Program-made: the position numbers and the translations under genes
Notes under the pieces: model-generated
What the model was told of the DNA's origin: nothing
Databases searched by the model: none
The model's input: only the letters and a program-made list of their open reading frames with translations
Source: Panorpa germanica
Lineage: Eukaryota > Arthropoda > Insecta > Mecoptera > Panorpidae
Length of the DNA: 64,000 bases
Direction of reading: 5' to 3'
Assembly: GCA_963678705.1 (NCBI GenBank)
Contig: OY783204.1
Location: 25,678,759-25,742,758 of the forward strand
Shown here: positions 33,857 to 46,974 of the stretch, piece by piece
Numbering within the stretch: position 1 is the stretch's first letter
Layout of the letters: each line of letters begins with the position of its first letter

Positions 33857-34205
33857 GTTTCTGATTTTTTTCATGAAAAATCGGTATTTTAACTTTAAAG
33901 TGCTGTAAAAAATTGAAAAACTAAGAAAAAAAAGAAAAACTAGACAGCGTTACCTGCAGAAACTTATCAACTAATGAAATCATTTTGGTTTTTCGATTTC
34001 AGAAAATCCAGTGATGAGTTATGAGTGGCACCGCAATGTTACTTTTTTTTTGTGACGTCTGCGGAGATTCGCTGTCAATGCCTCATTTCTTGACATTTAT
34101 TTATGAAAATTTCATAAAGTATTCTTTAAATGGCATTTTATCATGCAGTAATTATAGAAATAATTATCTATTAACTATATCATCAAAAAACATTATCGAA
34201 AATAT
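33857..34205 (+). repeat. Inverted duplication, arm 2
   Basis: Plus-strand counterpart of 30438-30786. Both ends of the match are sharp. The arms enclose about 3,070 bp, so the whole could be a long-TIR element of about 3.8 kb or an inverted segmental duplication. The open frame at 34021-34224 reflects the arm, not a gene. Confidence 0.9.
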
Positions 34206-34209
34206 ATGG

Positions 34210-36440
34210 TCTATCGAAAAATAATTCATGTGGTCAATACTATATTTAAAGAAAACACATATATACATATTTAAACAAAATTATTTTAAATATCTACAAA
34301 CATTGTCTTACAAAATTGCGAATAAGCACAAAATTTATATGGTGCATAAGAAAATCTTTTGAAAAGAATATTTTTGCAATATTTTTTATTTTATTTATTA
34401 AGAAATTTTGTATAAAAGAATCATCAAGTATTATCAAGGCACGAGTTCTACTGTAATAATTTATTTATGATACAAAATACAATAATGTAAATAATAATTA
34501 ACTAGACTGAATCATTAGATGGCTAAAATGGATAACAAAGAATAAAATTAAAATATCCAAATATGGTTCGGTTATGAACAATGCAATTTAAATAATTATA
34601 CATATATGTTCATAATAAGTTATATTAAAATAAAAAATAATGAATATATAAATACTCTTACATAAATAAGGCAAATTAAAAAATATACAAAACCAGAAAT
34701 TTGCATATATTTATCAAGTCGACAATAATAAAAGAAAACAATGAATTTGCGTCATGGTTATTCATTATACGAAGATTATGACACAATGGAAAAATTAACG
34801 TTTCTTAAAATTTAAATTACGCAGTGGAATTATTGTATGGGTGGCATTATCTTGTATGCAAATTATTGTTATTTTACCACCAACTCAAAACCTATAGAAC
34901 TCTGAGATTCAACTAAGATTTAAACTATTAAATCACACAATCAGATTCAGATTCAGATTCAATTTACTTTCAGATCCATTTCATGAGTTTGCACAAATGC
35001 CCTTTGATTTCAAAGTGTGCGATTTCAAAATGTTATGTATTATGGCATTGAGTGTACAACGCATTATACAAACATGATTAAAGACTGTCTCGAGCAGACT
35101 TTCAAGGGAATTGACGGCGAGATATCGGCCGTACCGACGTGTTTATTCACACATCGAATATTTTATATTATCTATACAATTTCTAATATCTGATGGTAAG
35201 CAAAAATCTGACCGTTCTTTCAAATCATATCAGAACTCCGTTTTACCTCGACGATCAGACTTTAGGCTTTACACATACGATAAACGGACAGATTTTCTGA
35301 TTTGATCGTGTAAAATACCTCGAAAGACGATATTTTCTATAGTCTCATCATTTCATGTTAGAACATGTTATATATTTCAATTATAACTATATCAAATAGT
35401 AAATTTTTAATTGGTTGTATAACAGTTTATACACATCGTTAAGCCAGTGTTTCAGTGTTTTTAAAAACAGTAATAGTCATAAAATTAGAGCATCACTTAT
35501 ATGTGTCATAAACCATGAAAATAACACTATTTTAACAACAAGAATACTAGAATAACAGGATTATAAATTATTTTAAATTTAATGTAAACAACAATTAAAA
35601 ACCATAACAGAATTATTTGTATTTAAAAACTGTATTAATTATTCTATTTTTGCTGGTTAATAATTTGAATTTGTTTCAGTAAAAAATGCAGAAAAGAAAA
35701 AAAAAGACAAGATTGACAATATTGTATATGTACATACGACACAGCAACAATTTTACTCTTATTTTGCTATAGTAATAATCTTTTGCCATAGTAAAAATAA
35801 TTGGAAGATTTTGGGGTAATGAAGACTTCATAAATAAGCAAAACAGAAGATAATTTGAAAATGTATTATAAAATAAAATATTTAAAAATATTATTCAATT
35901 ATTAATTTATCGTATGTAAGAGGGAGAATAAATAAACAAAGAAACAAAAATTAAAGTAGTAAAAAATTACGATAATTTTTTTCGAAAATATTTAACGTCG
36001 GCTTATTTCTAATGCGAATGTTGTCAGTTTTTATGGTGTCTATGCCTCATATATGTGGCCATCACCTTTGTCAAATAAATTTATGATTATATAAGTACAT
36101 AATCAAATATATTTGATAACAACCAAACACAGAAAATAAAGCATTGGTCCTGGGATTAAATGGGAAGCAGTCTGTTGCATAAAGCATTGATTTCGTGTCA
36201 CTGTGCAACCATGAGATAGATTAAGAAGAAGTTATATACAATAGTGCAGGAATCACGCGGCCACATATTCTGTCGGTCTGTGGTCTGAGATTTGACGTTG
36301 AGTGAATATTATTTGTGGTAATGCCTAAAAAAGTTCCCCAAGTTTCGTTTTATTGGAAATAAACGACTAAAATAAATGGGATCACATCATCACATTTTAA
36401 TATACCATTACGGAGTACGTTTGAAACAACGGTTTGTGTT
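34210..36440. other. Stretch with no recognised element
   Basis: AT-rich. CAGATTCAGATTCAGATTCA at about 34940-34960 is a short tandem repeat. The end CACGAGTTCTACTGTA near 34440 resembles a pogo-like terminus but has no partner. The frame at 35111-35305 has no signature. Confidence 0.35.
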
Positions 36441-36448
36441 ATAATTAG

Positions 36449-36567
36449 TCCACCTTACAAATAAACCTGTTATAAAATTTATACCAGGTATAAACTGATA
36501 ATAAGCCTGTCCGGACGGGCTTTATACCGGGTATAAATTGTATAACAGGTTTATTTGTAAAGCGGGT
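36449..36567. mobile_element. Foldback element of about 120 bp
   Basis: CACCTTACAAATAAACCTGT at the left is inverted in ACAGGTTTATTTGTAAAGCG at the right, with further pairing of ATTTATACCAGGTATAAA and TTTATACCGGGTATAAAT around GCCTGTCCGGACGGGC. It would form one long hairpin. Confidence 0.85.
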
Positions 36568-36569
36568 GT

Positions 36570-39220
36570 ATGTTTAGTGGCATAATTATATTATTGTTGC
36601 AATGTTTCAGTAATTGTGGATGTTGCTCTGATAAAGACGCACCATTATATTCACAAATGCATTCACCACAGACAAAATTAGATGTTATAATGCACCATTG
36701 TCCAATAAATTTATCCAGATAAACGCGTCACATGTCACAAAAGAATGACAATATAAAATTTGCAAATATAAATTTATGGTAAGCTGTTTTTACAATCGAT
36801 GCTAAACAAAAATTAACAGTATATAATAAATTCCTAAACAATTAGTGATAGAATTTTATCGAGATACGTTCATAGAAAACAATTGTTTCCTGTTCAACCT
36901 GTTTCTAAACATTTCAAAGCAAATTAGAATGTCATTAGAACCTACTAATCTATTTAACATCAATATTTTGATAGCACATTTCGAAATGTTGAAAATATAA
37001 ATACGTCTGTTGAAGTAACATTTAAAATATTTATCAAAAAACTTGTCAATCAATTCTATGAGTCTATGATAACGATTGATTAGTACTTATAATTGGTTTG
37101 AACTTTGATGATAAATTAAACCCGTCGTTTAATAACGTTGAATTTTAATTTATTAGAACGAGAGGTCGATTGAAATATATTCTTTTGTTTAAATGAGTAA
37201 TTAATGTTGACATGGTATAATTTTAGATCATGCTATACGGATTATGACGTATGATGCTGATTGAGTCAACTTTATAGACGTGAGAACTTCTTTAAAATGT
37301 CCTTATTAATTAATAGAAATTTTAATTATTCTTTACACTAAACACATTATAGAAATTGATGAATTTTTACATATTTAATATTATTATTTGTTAGGAATGG
37401 TTCGCCGTCTATTTCGTCCCTGTAAATCAGACTATAAGTTGCATGCTTGGTGTGTTGTGAGACTACCAGGCGCCCCGTGGCATTGTGACCTTTACCCTCA
37501 AGTACTATAGTTTATGTATCATGTGTCGGGGTTACTTGTTAACCGATATTAAAATTTCAATAAAATACATTTATTTTATCAGCGATATTTTAATTTGTTT
37601 ATATCATTGCTGACACTGTTCCAGAAATAGAACCCAAAAGCGGTGCTAGAGTAAACGTTCTCGATCATTATACCAGTGCCTAAATATGCAATCGTCTCAA
37701 CACAAAATGAATCATAAAAAACATATAAAATCAAACGATTATCTAAATAATTCCGACATTTTATTACTGGGCTATTACTTGATGAATCGCATAATTAAAT
37801 CCATAGATGGCGTGGTGTATAGTATTCATTACATTGTGAACCAAATAAGCATTACCCCGTTGTCTTATTCGATCAATGGTCTTCAATGGCTGACATTTAA
37901 TAGCCCACCTTATAAGGGACATACCATAACTTCTTTATTCAACTTTATTTTAATTCTTTATACATTAGACTTAACCAGTTGTAAACGCGGGACTTTATCA
38001 ACGGATAATTCACATTTTTGAAATTATTACACACCGTTTTGAAGCAATCTTGATGCATCATAAAAACGTGGTTTCAATTTATACATTTTATTCATTGTGT
38101 AAATAAAAATTGAATAATGTCATGTACTTTTTATTAAACAATCATTATCATTATTTAAAGTAATTATTTGTTAAATATAAATACTCAAAGTATAGTTCAT
38201 ATTTTATTATCCAACGTATAAAAGTCAAGGATATAAAGCAATTGCTATAAAACAATATAAAATATCGTTTAGTCGTAAAAGAGATAGTTTTTGATAAGGT
38301 TCTCGATAGGAGCGGTTACTAGAATAATTATTACCCTTAGCGCACATCTGTTTAGTCTTTAGTGTGATAGGGTGGTAAATCCGTGGACATTGCACCCCTC
38401 GTTCACCACTATTACTTCCTTTCCTCCCACGGCGAACACACTTCAGTGATAAATATTAGTTTGGGATGTATTTTCCCATGCTACATACCTAAAGTTTCGT
38501 CTTCTATGTATACATGCAGATACAATATTTCGCGAGTTTATGACCAATACAGGCTGGCATCGCAAAACTCTAGGAGTAGAGGGAAATCAAATTATGATTA
38601 CACACAGTGTAGTGTATAACTCGTACTTCGGTACTGGCCATGACAACACATATAAATATCAAATTTCAGCTTTCTAAATACTTTCATTCCACATTGACTG
38701 AGACAAAATTCTCTGAGTTACAATTATTTTACTAGCGTTCACAGATTTGGACAAACGAAAAACGTTTTTAAAAGTATTTGTGTATCAATGCTATGAAACA
38801 AGACCTTAGTATCTGAGTCAGCAATAAATAACAAAATAAAAAACAATTAATAAATAAACATAGAATTTAGTTGTATATTTCATATTACCAATCCCCAGGA
38901 CTAGGTCATATTACTCACAAACATACTTCTATGTATAATATCTACATATGAACTTGTATATACATAATATAATAATGTTATGATGGAGTATTTGTACATT
39001 ATATCGCAGTGTTAAATTATGCTGCATCATGTATTAAAACGTAGACTTAATATACACATTATATACAAAGCAAAATGCGACCTTGTCTAGTGCGGTTGCT
39101 TTTTGCATATCTCCCCCGCATCATACGCCGCTGTATATGGTTTTAGAAAATATATGTTAAAAATTAGAAGGATATTTCAAACTTCATATTACAAAAGCAT
39201 TTAAAAAATTTGATTAAGAG
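36570..39220. other. Stretch with two GC-richer patches, nothing identified
   Basis: 37395-37540 (GTTCGCCGTCTATTTCGTCC, CCAGGCGCCCCGTGGC) and 38380-38640 (CACGGCGAACACACTTC) stand out in composition. The plus frames at 37686-38021 and 38383-38619 show no recognisable domain. These may be worn repeats. Confidence 0.3.
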
Positions 39221-39228
39221 GCGCCTTA

Positions 39229-39872
39229 TAATGGGCTTGTGTCCTATGTCTTAATTTCTATAAAAGTGTACTATCTATTGATAAAGTGGGTTACTAGAAC
39301 CTCAAATGTTCAATTATTTTTTAATAACTCCTTATATGTTAAGAGATATTAACAATTAAAAAAATCATTTTGTCTCTTTAATTATTAAAGGGATTCAACG
39401 TTGTACACATTCCAAGTGCATGTGATATCACAATCCTTGTGTAAGGTTACCAACCTTACAGCTCATAAATCTCTGCTATATGTATTTATATATCAAAATA
39501 TCAAATATTATTTACAGCTATTTCAAGGAACAATCAAATTTCAATATTATGTCTGCCTTAACAGAGTTAAAAAAATAAAAACTTATTATTCTTTGATTTG
39601 ACTTGATTATTTGACTACCAACAGCTACAAAACATTACCACAGCACTGACCTACTCAACAAATAACTGACGTTAAATGCATTTCACGTCATACAAATATG
39701 GCCGACCATTTTTAGCGCTAAAACTATACAATTCAAATTTTTAATTGCTATATCTCCGTCAACATTTAGATATTTAATAAAATAGACACGCCAATACACA
39801 TTTATTAACATCAATTTCAATCAACAATTGAAAAATCGACCACTAAAAAATGAGGACACAAGCCCATTGTGA
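39229..39872. mobile_element. TIR element with AATGGGCTTGTGTCCT ends
   Basis: TATAATGGGCTTGTGTCCT at the left and AGGACACAAGCCCATTGTG at the right are inverted. About 640 bp, AT-rich inside, no transposase recognised. Superfamily unknown. Confidence 0.65.
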
Positions 39873-39879
39873 ATCTATA

Positions 39880-40755
39880 ATATATTTTATTTTATGTAGA
39901 ATAAGAATTATTTAGAACAAAAAAAAATATTATGTTGAATTTGGATTAGTGTTGTATGTTCAGAGTACGAAACTGAAGTGAAAGTTTGCCAAAAAAAAAG
40001 TGTGAAATGCCTTCTTCCATAAGTTACAGGTGTCAACAAACCAGGTATCGGTAATTTTTAGCTAGCTCCCTTAGTAACACGTGAAAGAAAAAGGAACGAT
40101 TACTACTAGGCTAGGTTAACAGTATAAATGCATATAAAACAAATTTCTTTTTGTATTTAACGACGTCAAAACAAACTTGAATTAAAATGACTTGTAACAT
40201 TAAAAACTAGAAAAAAAAATTGACGCAACCTAGAAACCAAACCAGGTCCTGGTTGTTACAATGTAACCTGAAACGAATTCTCATTGGTATTCCAAATTCA
40301 GACTTGCATTTCATCAAACGCAAGCCCAGCTATAGAGCTATATATTGTAGTAGTAGTAGTTCAAGCGTACCTGGGCCGTGTCGGGCAGGGCGCTATACAA
40401 TATAGCACAAAACATACTATGTACCTTGTTTGTAGCTTATGGCATTTAACCATACTCATGGTACAGTCTTATTAAATATTTACTAAGGTGTTAAAATTTT
40501 CTATAAGTTTATTATAAAAAGGACTTAGAAATAAAATACACCTGTGTTTGTATATTTTATAATGCTTTTATAGTTATTTTTGAAAGTTTTTATTTTAGTT
40601 AAATATCCGAAAATAATTATTTTACGACAAGTGAGTTCGCAAGAAATTCCTGAGTTTTTCCCACATGCAATTTTTATGTTTATTTAATTTTCAAGGTTAA
40701 ATATGATAAGGGAATCGAGATATGTTTCAGCTAAAGTGAGGTAAAACTATAAACA
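39880..40755. other. Stretch with a GC-richer patch
   Basis: 40225-40400 (CCAGGTCCTGGTTGTTAC, ACCTGGGCCGTGTCGGGC) is GC-richer. Two overlapping short frames there have no recognisable product. Confidence 0.3.
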
Positions 40756-40758
40756 CCT

Positions 40759-41010
40759 TAGGGGTCATGGATATATTTACTCCCCCCATTGTCACGTCTT
40801 ATCGCACATTGTATTGGTGATCCCCATGCTGTGAATTCACAATTTTAAAATAGATTTTTATGTTTTGTCTTATTTTGTTCTGTTGGAAGCCGAATGTTAG
40901 ATTAGATGTGACGTCACAAAACTTGGGACTCCTTCACCTCTTATCATACTTTGTGTTGTGGACTCCCTCCTACCTCTTTGCATATGACGTAAATTAATGG
41001 ATGGTCCCTA
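40759..41010. mobile_element. TIR element related to CCATCCATAAATTACGTCA, copy 2
   Basis: Left GGGGTCATGGATATATTTAC and right GACGTAAATTAATGGATGGT then CCC, inverted with some wear. The interior GATGTGACGTCACAAAACTT and CCTCCTACCTC are typical of this insect element family. Confidence 0.65.
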
Positions 41011-41081
41011 GGTAATGAATTTCAATTAAATTAAATGAAAAATTGCCTTATTGGTAACTGAGGTAGATAGGTTATATATAT

Positions 41082-41315
41082 TAACATTTTGGAGTCACTT
41101 TGATATCATATTGAAGATGCGTATGATTTTTTTGTCATGAAAGAGTTCATTTACATTTTAGTTTATCACAGTCGTTCATATGAAATGTCTATTTTATCTA
41201 CTACAAATGGCGAAGCCACTCCACCTGTCGGAATACAAATGAAGATAAAGTTGATGCGAACAATAATTGAAGTGATAGAAACGTGACAAAACAAAACACC
41301 AAATTGTTTATTGGG
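41082..41315. mobile_element. TIR element, family D, copy 2 (reverse orientation)
   Basis: TAACATTTTGGAGTCACTTT at the left, CACCAAATTGTTTATTGGG at the right. It is the reverse complement of the copies at 15534 and 63063. Confidence 0.85.
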
Positions 41316-41319
41316 AAGA

Positions 41320-42120
41320 CACTATTATTAAATTTAAATTAATGTGAGATATAACCTAGTAGTTGAAATTGCAGTATAATAACTTTAAAAAATGAAATTG
41401 TATTTGTCGAATAATTGTTTACTCTCGTAAGTAGATTCATTGTCTGCTACCCGAATTAACAACTACAAAATCCATAATTAAGTGCAAAAAAAATTAAATT
41501 CTTCTTAACAACCATTCTATATTAATTAAACTGCACATTTCGTATTTATGACTGTATTAAATTTAACCCCAACCTTTACTTGTTCAATAAACTTTTAACA
41601 AATTCTTTTCACTTCTAGAAACTTCTTTAACACAATTCAAATACTAAGAATTTAAATGATTGACGTCAAATTTAACCTACAGAATTTAATTGATGTATCA
41701 AAAATGTTAGCTGCGGTTGCATTTATTATTCTAACCATATATCTAGTTCTGTTCAATAGTCGCCATTGTATGGCAACAGCAAACGGCAACCCAAATACCT
41801 AGAGAGAAAGTACAGGTACACGGAGGTAGACCGACAGGACTATTACGATTAGTCTTGTTTATATATTCCACTAGAATCATATAGCACAGCATTGTTCTTG
41901 TTTGTGTTTTAATATACCAACAGGGATGACTCACATTTCGTCTGAGTGCCTTGTTCAACGTCATGTGGGTTATATTTTATGAGGGAAATGTAAATAATTA
42001 TATTGTTGTGTATAAGGTTAAACAGTATCAACAACGCTGTACTAATGAATAGAGTTAGCAATATTATAAAAAACATCTCCTTTAATCAACGAGTTCATAA
42101 CATCGATTAAAAATAAGTGT
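41320..42120. other. Stretch with no recognised element
   Basis: AT-rich; the minus-strand frame at 41743-41964 is Cys-containing but matches nothing I know. Confidence 0.35.
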
Positions 42121-42124
42121 AAAT

Positions 42125-42200
42125 TGTCTGCCAGATAGTAAGAGCAGCTGTGTAATAAACAGAAGATCAGGGTTCGAAACCAGTTTCTGAAAAATGTTTG
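42125..42200 (+). repeat. tRNA-derived SINE-like fragment
   Basis: GCCAGATAGTAAGAGCAGC resembles a tRNA D-arm/A box, and about 35 nt later CAGGGTTCGAAACCAG carries a B box. There is no acceptor-stem pairing and the 3' part is AT-rich, so a SINE head rather than a tRNA gene. Confidence 0.45.
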
Positions 42201-42426
42201 AATAGAGTCACAAGAAGGCGGAAAAACAATTTTATTAATTCAAATATTGTTCAATTAATATTGTTATGGTTTTCTAACAACCGCGTTTGTATCTAAAATG
42301 ATAAGTAAAAGGGATGTACGTAGTGGTGAATAGAGAGTGGTATTGCTTGTACGTTAACACTAAAAATAAGACAGGATTTGGGAAATGTAACTTGAGATTT
42401 GAGTCGCACAAAAGCCAAAAAAAAAA

Positions 42427-42644
42427 TATAGTTCAAATCACGATAGTTCGACTGCGACTTATACTTAAAAGAGGTTATAAGAGCGGTATAAATCTATAAT
42501 ACGATAATGAATTATATCTTATTTGTTTCTATATACATTATAGAAAAATAAGTGAGTCAGTGCTTTTTAGTTAAATCGGTAGTTTACACCCCACATCTTG
42601 TTTTAAGTAAGAGTCACCGCCGAACTCTCGTAATTTGCACTATA
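42427..42644. mobile_element. Family A element, full length (218 bp)
   Basis: Very close to 16060-16277 in length and sequence, including the unusual ACGATAGTTCG variant of the left end. The two copies probably descend from the same recent source. Confidence 0.9.
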
Positions 42645-42649
42645 ATATT

Positions 42650-44445
42650 CTTTTTAGTTATTAAAGTAAAAATAGTTTACTCGTTCTTTTTATATTATTA
42701 AACGATTTAATTCTTCTTTTTATAGCTGCTTAACATCATTATGTTCTCCAATGTATTAAAGTAGATTAATTTACTCGATTTCTTTAGACTTAACTGTATA
42801 GGCTTCTGAGTGACACATTTGATGGGAAATATAATAGCCTATAGAATAAATTTTGTAAATTTATAAGCCAGTAGTAAAAATAACAAAATTTAGACCATCG
42901 ATGTAATTCCAAAAGAAGATAACATCGATCACACTTAAGAAAATGAATTGAATTAGATTTTTAACATTTGTTAACTTGGGAAATGAAATGAGAAATAATT
43001 GTAAGCAGATTGTGAGGCTAAAAAGGTTTATACCATAAAATAAATCACATTGATAGAAAACATAGACCATATTTGAAACAATTTTACCAATTAACTATTA
43101 AAATAAGTGCCTACATGGAAAATGTTCGCATTCAATGAACATATAAAAGTTTTTCCGTAAGCTACTAATACAGTATATCTTTCTCTGCGTTGTTCACCCC
43201 TGGTTTAAGTTATACGCTATATCAGAGCAATGAGTTAAGAACCAGAAGGAACGAATTGCCTTCAGGCAAGTGAGGTAGCATACCCATTGTATTAAAATGA
43301 TATATAGCTCATGCACTTTGTGACATTAGGCCTTAGGGTTATAAATCGTATTTTAAAATCCGTGCAGTATATTGAAAAAGTATACAAGATACATATTTAA
43401 ATGACAGTAGAAATGTAAAAGAACTATGGAAATTTTCAAAAGTTTCTTATATAAATCACTAAAAACTACATTTTATAAATATTAATATTATGTAGTTTTT
43501 ATATTTATTATCTTAGTGACATATTAAATACATTATATTATATAATATACATTACATGAGATGTTGAGAAAGAAAAAATACATTTGCATCACAATTATTT
43601 AAAGATAGTACGAGAATAACGACAGGTAAGAAATAAAAGGAAGACAAATTAAAATCTATTAGAAGTTTGTATCAATAGTGTAACTTTTTTAAAAGTATTA
43701 AATATTTTCTTTTCTAAAAATTATTATAAATTTTAAATGAAGATTATTTTATAGAAAAATACAATTTGAAGTAGTGCTTTCTTTCTTTGTTCTTATTTTC
43801 CTTTTAACAGTCGGCAAAACAAAAAGCATAATAATATATGTACATAACATATACAGCTATGTATAATTTGATTAGGTGCTAGACATGTGAATATTACTAT
43901 TACGTGGGCATTATACGGTGTTGTTAATCTAATATACAAGTTGGACAAGGTAAATTAAAATTGTATTTCTCTGGATTGCTAACATTCTAAATTCATTTGA
44001 CTGATATTCATCTGGAATACCAAAATATCTGCCTCTGTTGTTTATGTGTTTAAAAAGTGTTATATCTGCAGAAACAAAATTATAACTTTGAAGGAATGTT
44101 ATTTACATTATTTAAAGTATGAAATCTATTAAATTGAACTTAAAGTTGTATCCGCTAAGAATACAAGAATATTTTTTAATATATTCTTGTATTTTTTATT
44201 ATATACACCAAAAATATATTCAGCTAGAACATAAAGGTTTTTGTTTAAATTATCTCTCATCCACTCTCATTGCAAATGATTCAAATTTACATTAAATTTT
44301 TCCGGAATCCTAAACGGTCAATCGGCTTCAAATTTTCATATTAATTAGATAGTTATGTCCTTTATATTTGTACAAAAGTGCAACTTCCTTAAATAAAAAT
44401 TACATTTCAAAATCGTTCTAGTTTTAGTGTAGTGATTTTTAAGTA
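42650..44445. other. Stretch with no recognised element
   Basis: AT-rich. Self-complementary AAGAATATTTTTTAATATATTCTT at about 44168-44190 is the only structure seen. Confidence 0.35.
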
Positions 44446-44450
44446 ATTCT

Positions 44451-44537
44451 TATAGTTTAAATGTTAGCGCCTAAAATATGGGCTAGTAGGCTCTTTTAAG
44501 CATGAGTCATCGGCGATCTCTCGTAATTTAAACTATA
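44451..44537. mobile_element. Family A element, internally deleted
   Basis: TATAGTTTAAATGTTAGCG at the left and GATCTCTCGTAATTTAAACT then ATA at the right. Only 87 bp remain. Confidence 0.6.
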
Positions 44538-44539
44538 TT

Positions 44540-45900
44540 TAAATAATGTAAATATCATTTATACATATATATAAAATGCATATAAAAACGATATTTATTA
44601 ATAAAAATATATTATGAAATATTATATAACGTATATTTTATACATATGAACGTACATATATAGTTTAAATATGCAAATATTAATCAGGGTATATGTATTT
44701 CATTGCTTTCATGAACTATGTGAACTACTATAGCACAAAATGTCAACTGCCTCTTAAATTTAAATGCCAAGTAGTATATAAAATCACCATAGAGCACGCA
44801 CCTTTATAAAATATTGGAAATATAAAGCGGAGTTACTGCTTTTTATTGAGTGCTTTGTTTGCCCTTCTTGTCAACTCCCCTCCCTTCTGAAGGCGCCCAA
44901 ACTTTTATATAGACTAGACTCAAAATCCAAAAATTTACTTAAAGTTTTGTTTACCATTTTGAATTTTTATAATTTGGGAATACATTTTTTAAAAATGGCA
45001 CCTCAAAACGATTTTTTGAAATATCTTCTTGCTAATGGATGCAAGATAAACATAGTTATTATCAATTTGATCTGATAGATATTAAGCTGCGCCGCTATAA
45101 AGTAGAGTACTTCACTAAAAATTAGTCATGATTCGAAACAGCGGATGGTATTCAGCATGCATTTACAATTTTGCCCATATTTCTTAAATCTATTATAGTA
45201 TATGAACATATTATACATCATTTAAAAGGATTTTTAACGCTCCACAACTTTTACGATAATTTTTGACATATATACAGTTAAGATAATATACAGTTTTTGC
45301 TTTCAATATTTTCCCCTGCTGAATAAGGTAAGGTTTTGCAGTTTTTAAATCGTCCGCTCTAACTATGGGTGGCAAACAAGTGATTCATTCATTGCTCAGT
45401 AAAGTAAATTTACAAATAAATTCTAAGAAAAAAATATATATTTACACCTACAATTTATTATAATTTATTATTATAATTGTAAATGCGTATCGTCATGAAA
45501 TTCCACACCTGTAAATACATGTTTCCTTCATACCGGAACCAGCCCCCAGGAGACTATTATTATTTCAAACTTGTTCCGCTATTTTATATTAGCACAATGG
45601 TATAATGATCAAGGGACCCGAAAAAATCTATGAGTAATTCATAAATTTGTTCAAATATATTATTTTAGACAAGTCAGGTAAACAAAGAAGGTGAGAAGAC
45701 ACCACCTGTGAAGGTTGTATAATAAATGATGGCCCTGAAAAAGGTGAAATAGTAGTAAATATGTTGTCAACCTGCAGAAAAATTTCAACAACAAAACAAA
45801 CCAAATTCTAAAGAATTTGTTGAGAATTTTTGTCATCAATTTTTCTAGATCAGCATAACCTTAGCTTCTCTTATTACACTGGTATTAATTTTGAGCTAAA
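44540..45900. other. Stretch with no recognised element
   Basis: AT-rich, no supportable frame or repeat. Confidence 0.4.
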
Positions 45901-45906
45901 AGTATC

Positions 45907-46124
45907 TATGGTTGAAGTTACGAGAGTTCGGCGGTGACTCATATTTAAAACAAGTTGTGGGGTATAAACTGCTGATATAACTAAAAAGCACTGACTCATT
46001 TATTTTTCTATAATGTATATAGAATCAAATAAGACAAAATTCATTATCGTATTATAAATTTATACCGCTCTTATAACCCCTTTTAAGTATAAGTCACCGC
46101 CGATCTATCGTGATTTTGACTATA
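45907..46124. mobile_element. Family A element, full length (218 bp)
   Basis: Left TATGGTTGAAGTTACGAGAG, right CGATCTATCGTGATTTTGAC then TATA. It reads in the opposite orientation to the copies at 16060 and 42427 (CTAAAAAGCACTGACTCA). Confidence 0.85.
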
Positions 46125-46148
46125 GTATAAATTTGTATAATATCTAAT

Positions 46149-46325
46149 TATAGTTCAAATTACGAGAGTTCAGCGGTGTCTCATGCTTAAAACATATTTT
46201 GTCGTATAAATTTACGTATATAGGAACAAATAAGATAAAATTCACCATCATATCTTTGGTTTATACGGCTGTTATAACCTCTTCTAAGCATAAGTAATCT
46301 TAGAACTCTCGTAATTAGAACTATA
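46149..46325. mobile_element. Family A element, shorter (177 bp)
   Basis: TATAGTTCAAATTACGAGAG at the left and AACTCTCGTAATTAGAACTA at the right. It lacks the GCACTGACTCA block and lies only 24 bp from the preceding copy. Confidence 0.85.
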
Positions 46326-46974
46326 ATACATTTATATACCAAATATTACAACAAACATAATGCAAAAGTAATCTATCTCATTCTATTAACTATAACACTA
46401 TGTGATAGACAAAGATAGAAGTAAGATTCACAACTTAATCAACATCGGATCTTACCAAATACCTTTTTGCAAATAAGATGTATTGCAATTATAAAACTAT
46501 AATTATACTCTATGTGTGAAATAACATGTAAACGATTTCTAAAATAACTTACCACGCCAAATTACTTGGAAGTAATGATTATATTATTAAAACTTTTGGC
46601 AAAGATTGTGAATACAAGAATTTACATGTTTTCTTATTAATTGCGTATACTACTTAGCGACATAAGGTGTTTTAAAATACACACACTTCTTCTAAACATA
46701 AAAAGTAAACTTGTGTTTTGTTATTCACGGAAGTTTAATATAATTTTGTTACATTGTCGTTAAATAAATGCAAAATACATTAAAAATCTTTTAATAATAT
46801 ATTAATTTAATATGAAATATTATATAATCTTGCATAAAAAGATTTATTAAAGTTAGAAAATGTAAATTTGTCGAAAGGTAACTTTGTTAGATAAACCTTA
46901 AATATAAGTAACTGTCTTTAGCGGGATTTATTCAGAGAAGATTTAAGTCAGCGTTGCTTCTTTATGTATCCTAT

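Noticed and set aside
34021-34224. 67-codon frame containing FFCDVCGDSLSMPHFL
   Set aside because: It is the second arm of the inverted duplication; the same peptide appears beside the tango exon only because the DNA is duplicated.
37686-38021. 111-codon plus-strand frame
   Set aside because: No recognisable motif; composition (Asn, Ile, Tyr, Ser) is that of AT-rich noise; no splice or promoter support.
42125-42200. Possible functional tRNA gene
   Set aside because: A and B boxes are present but acceptor and anticodon stems do not pair, so it is called a SINE-like fragment.
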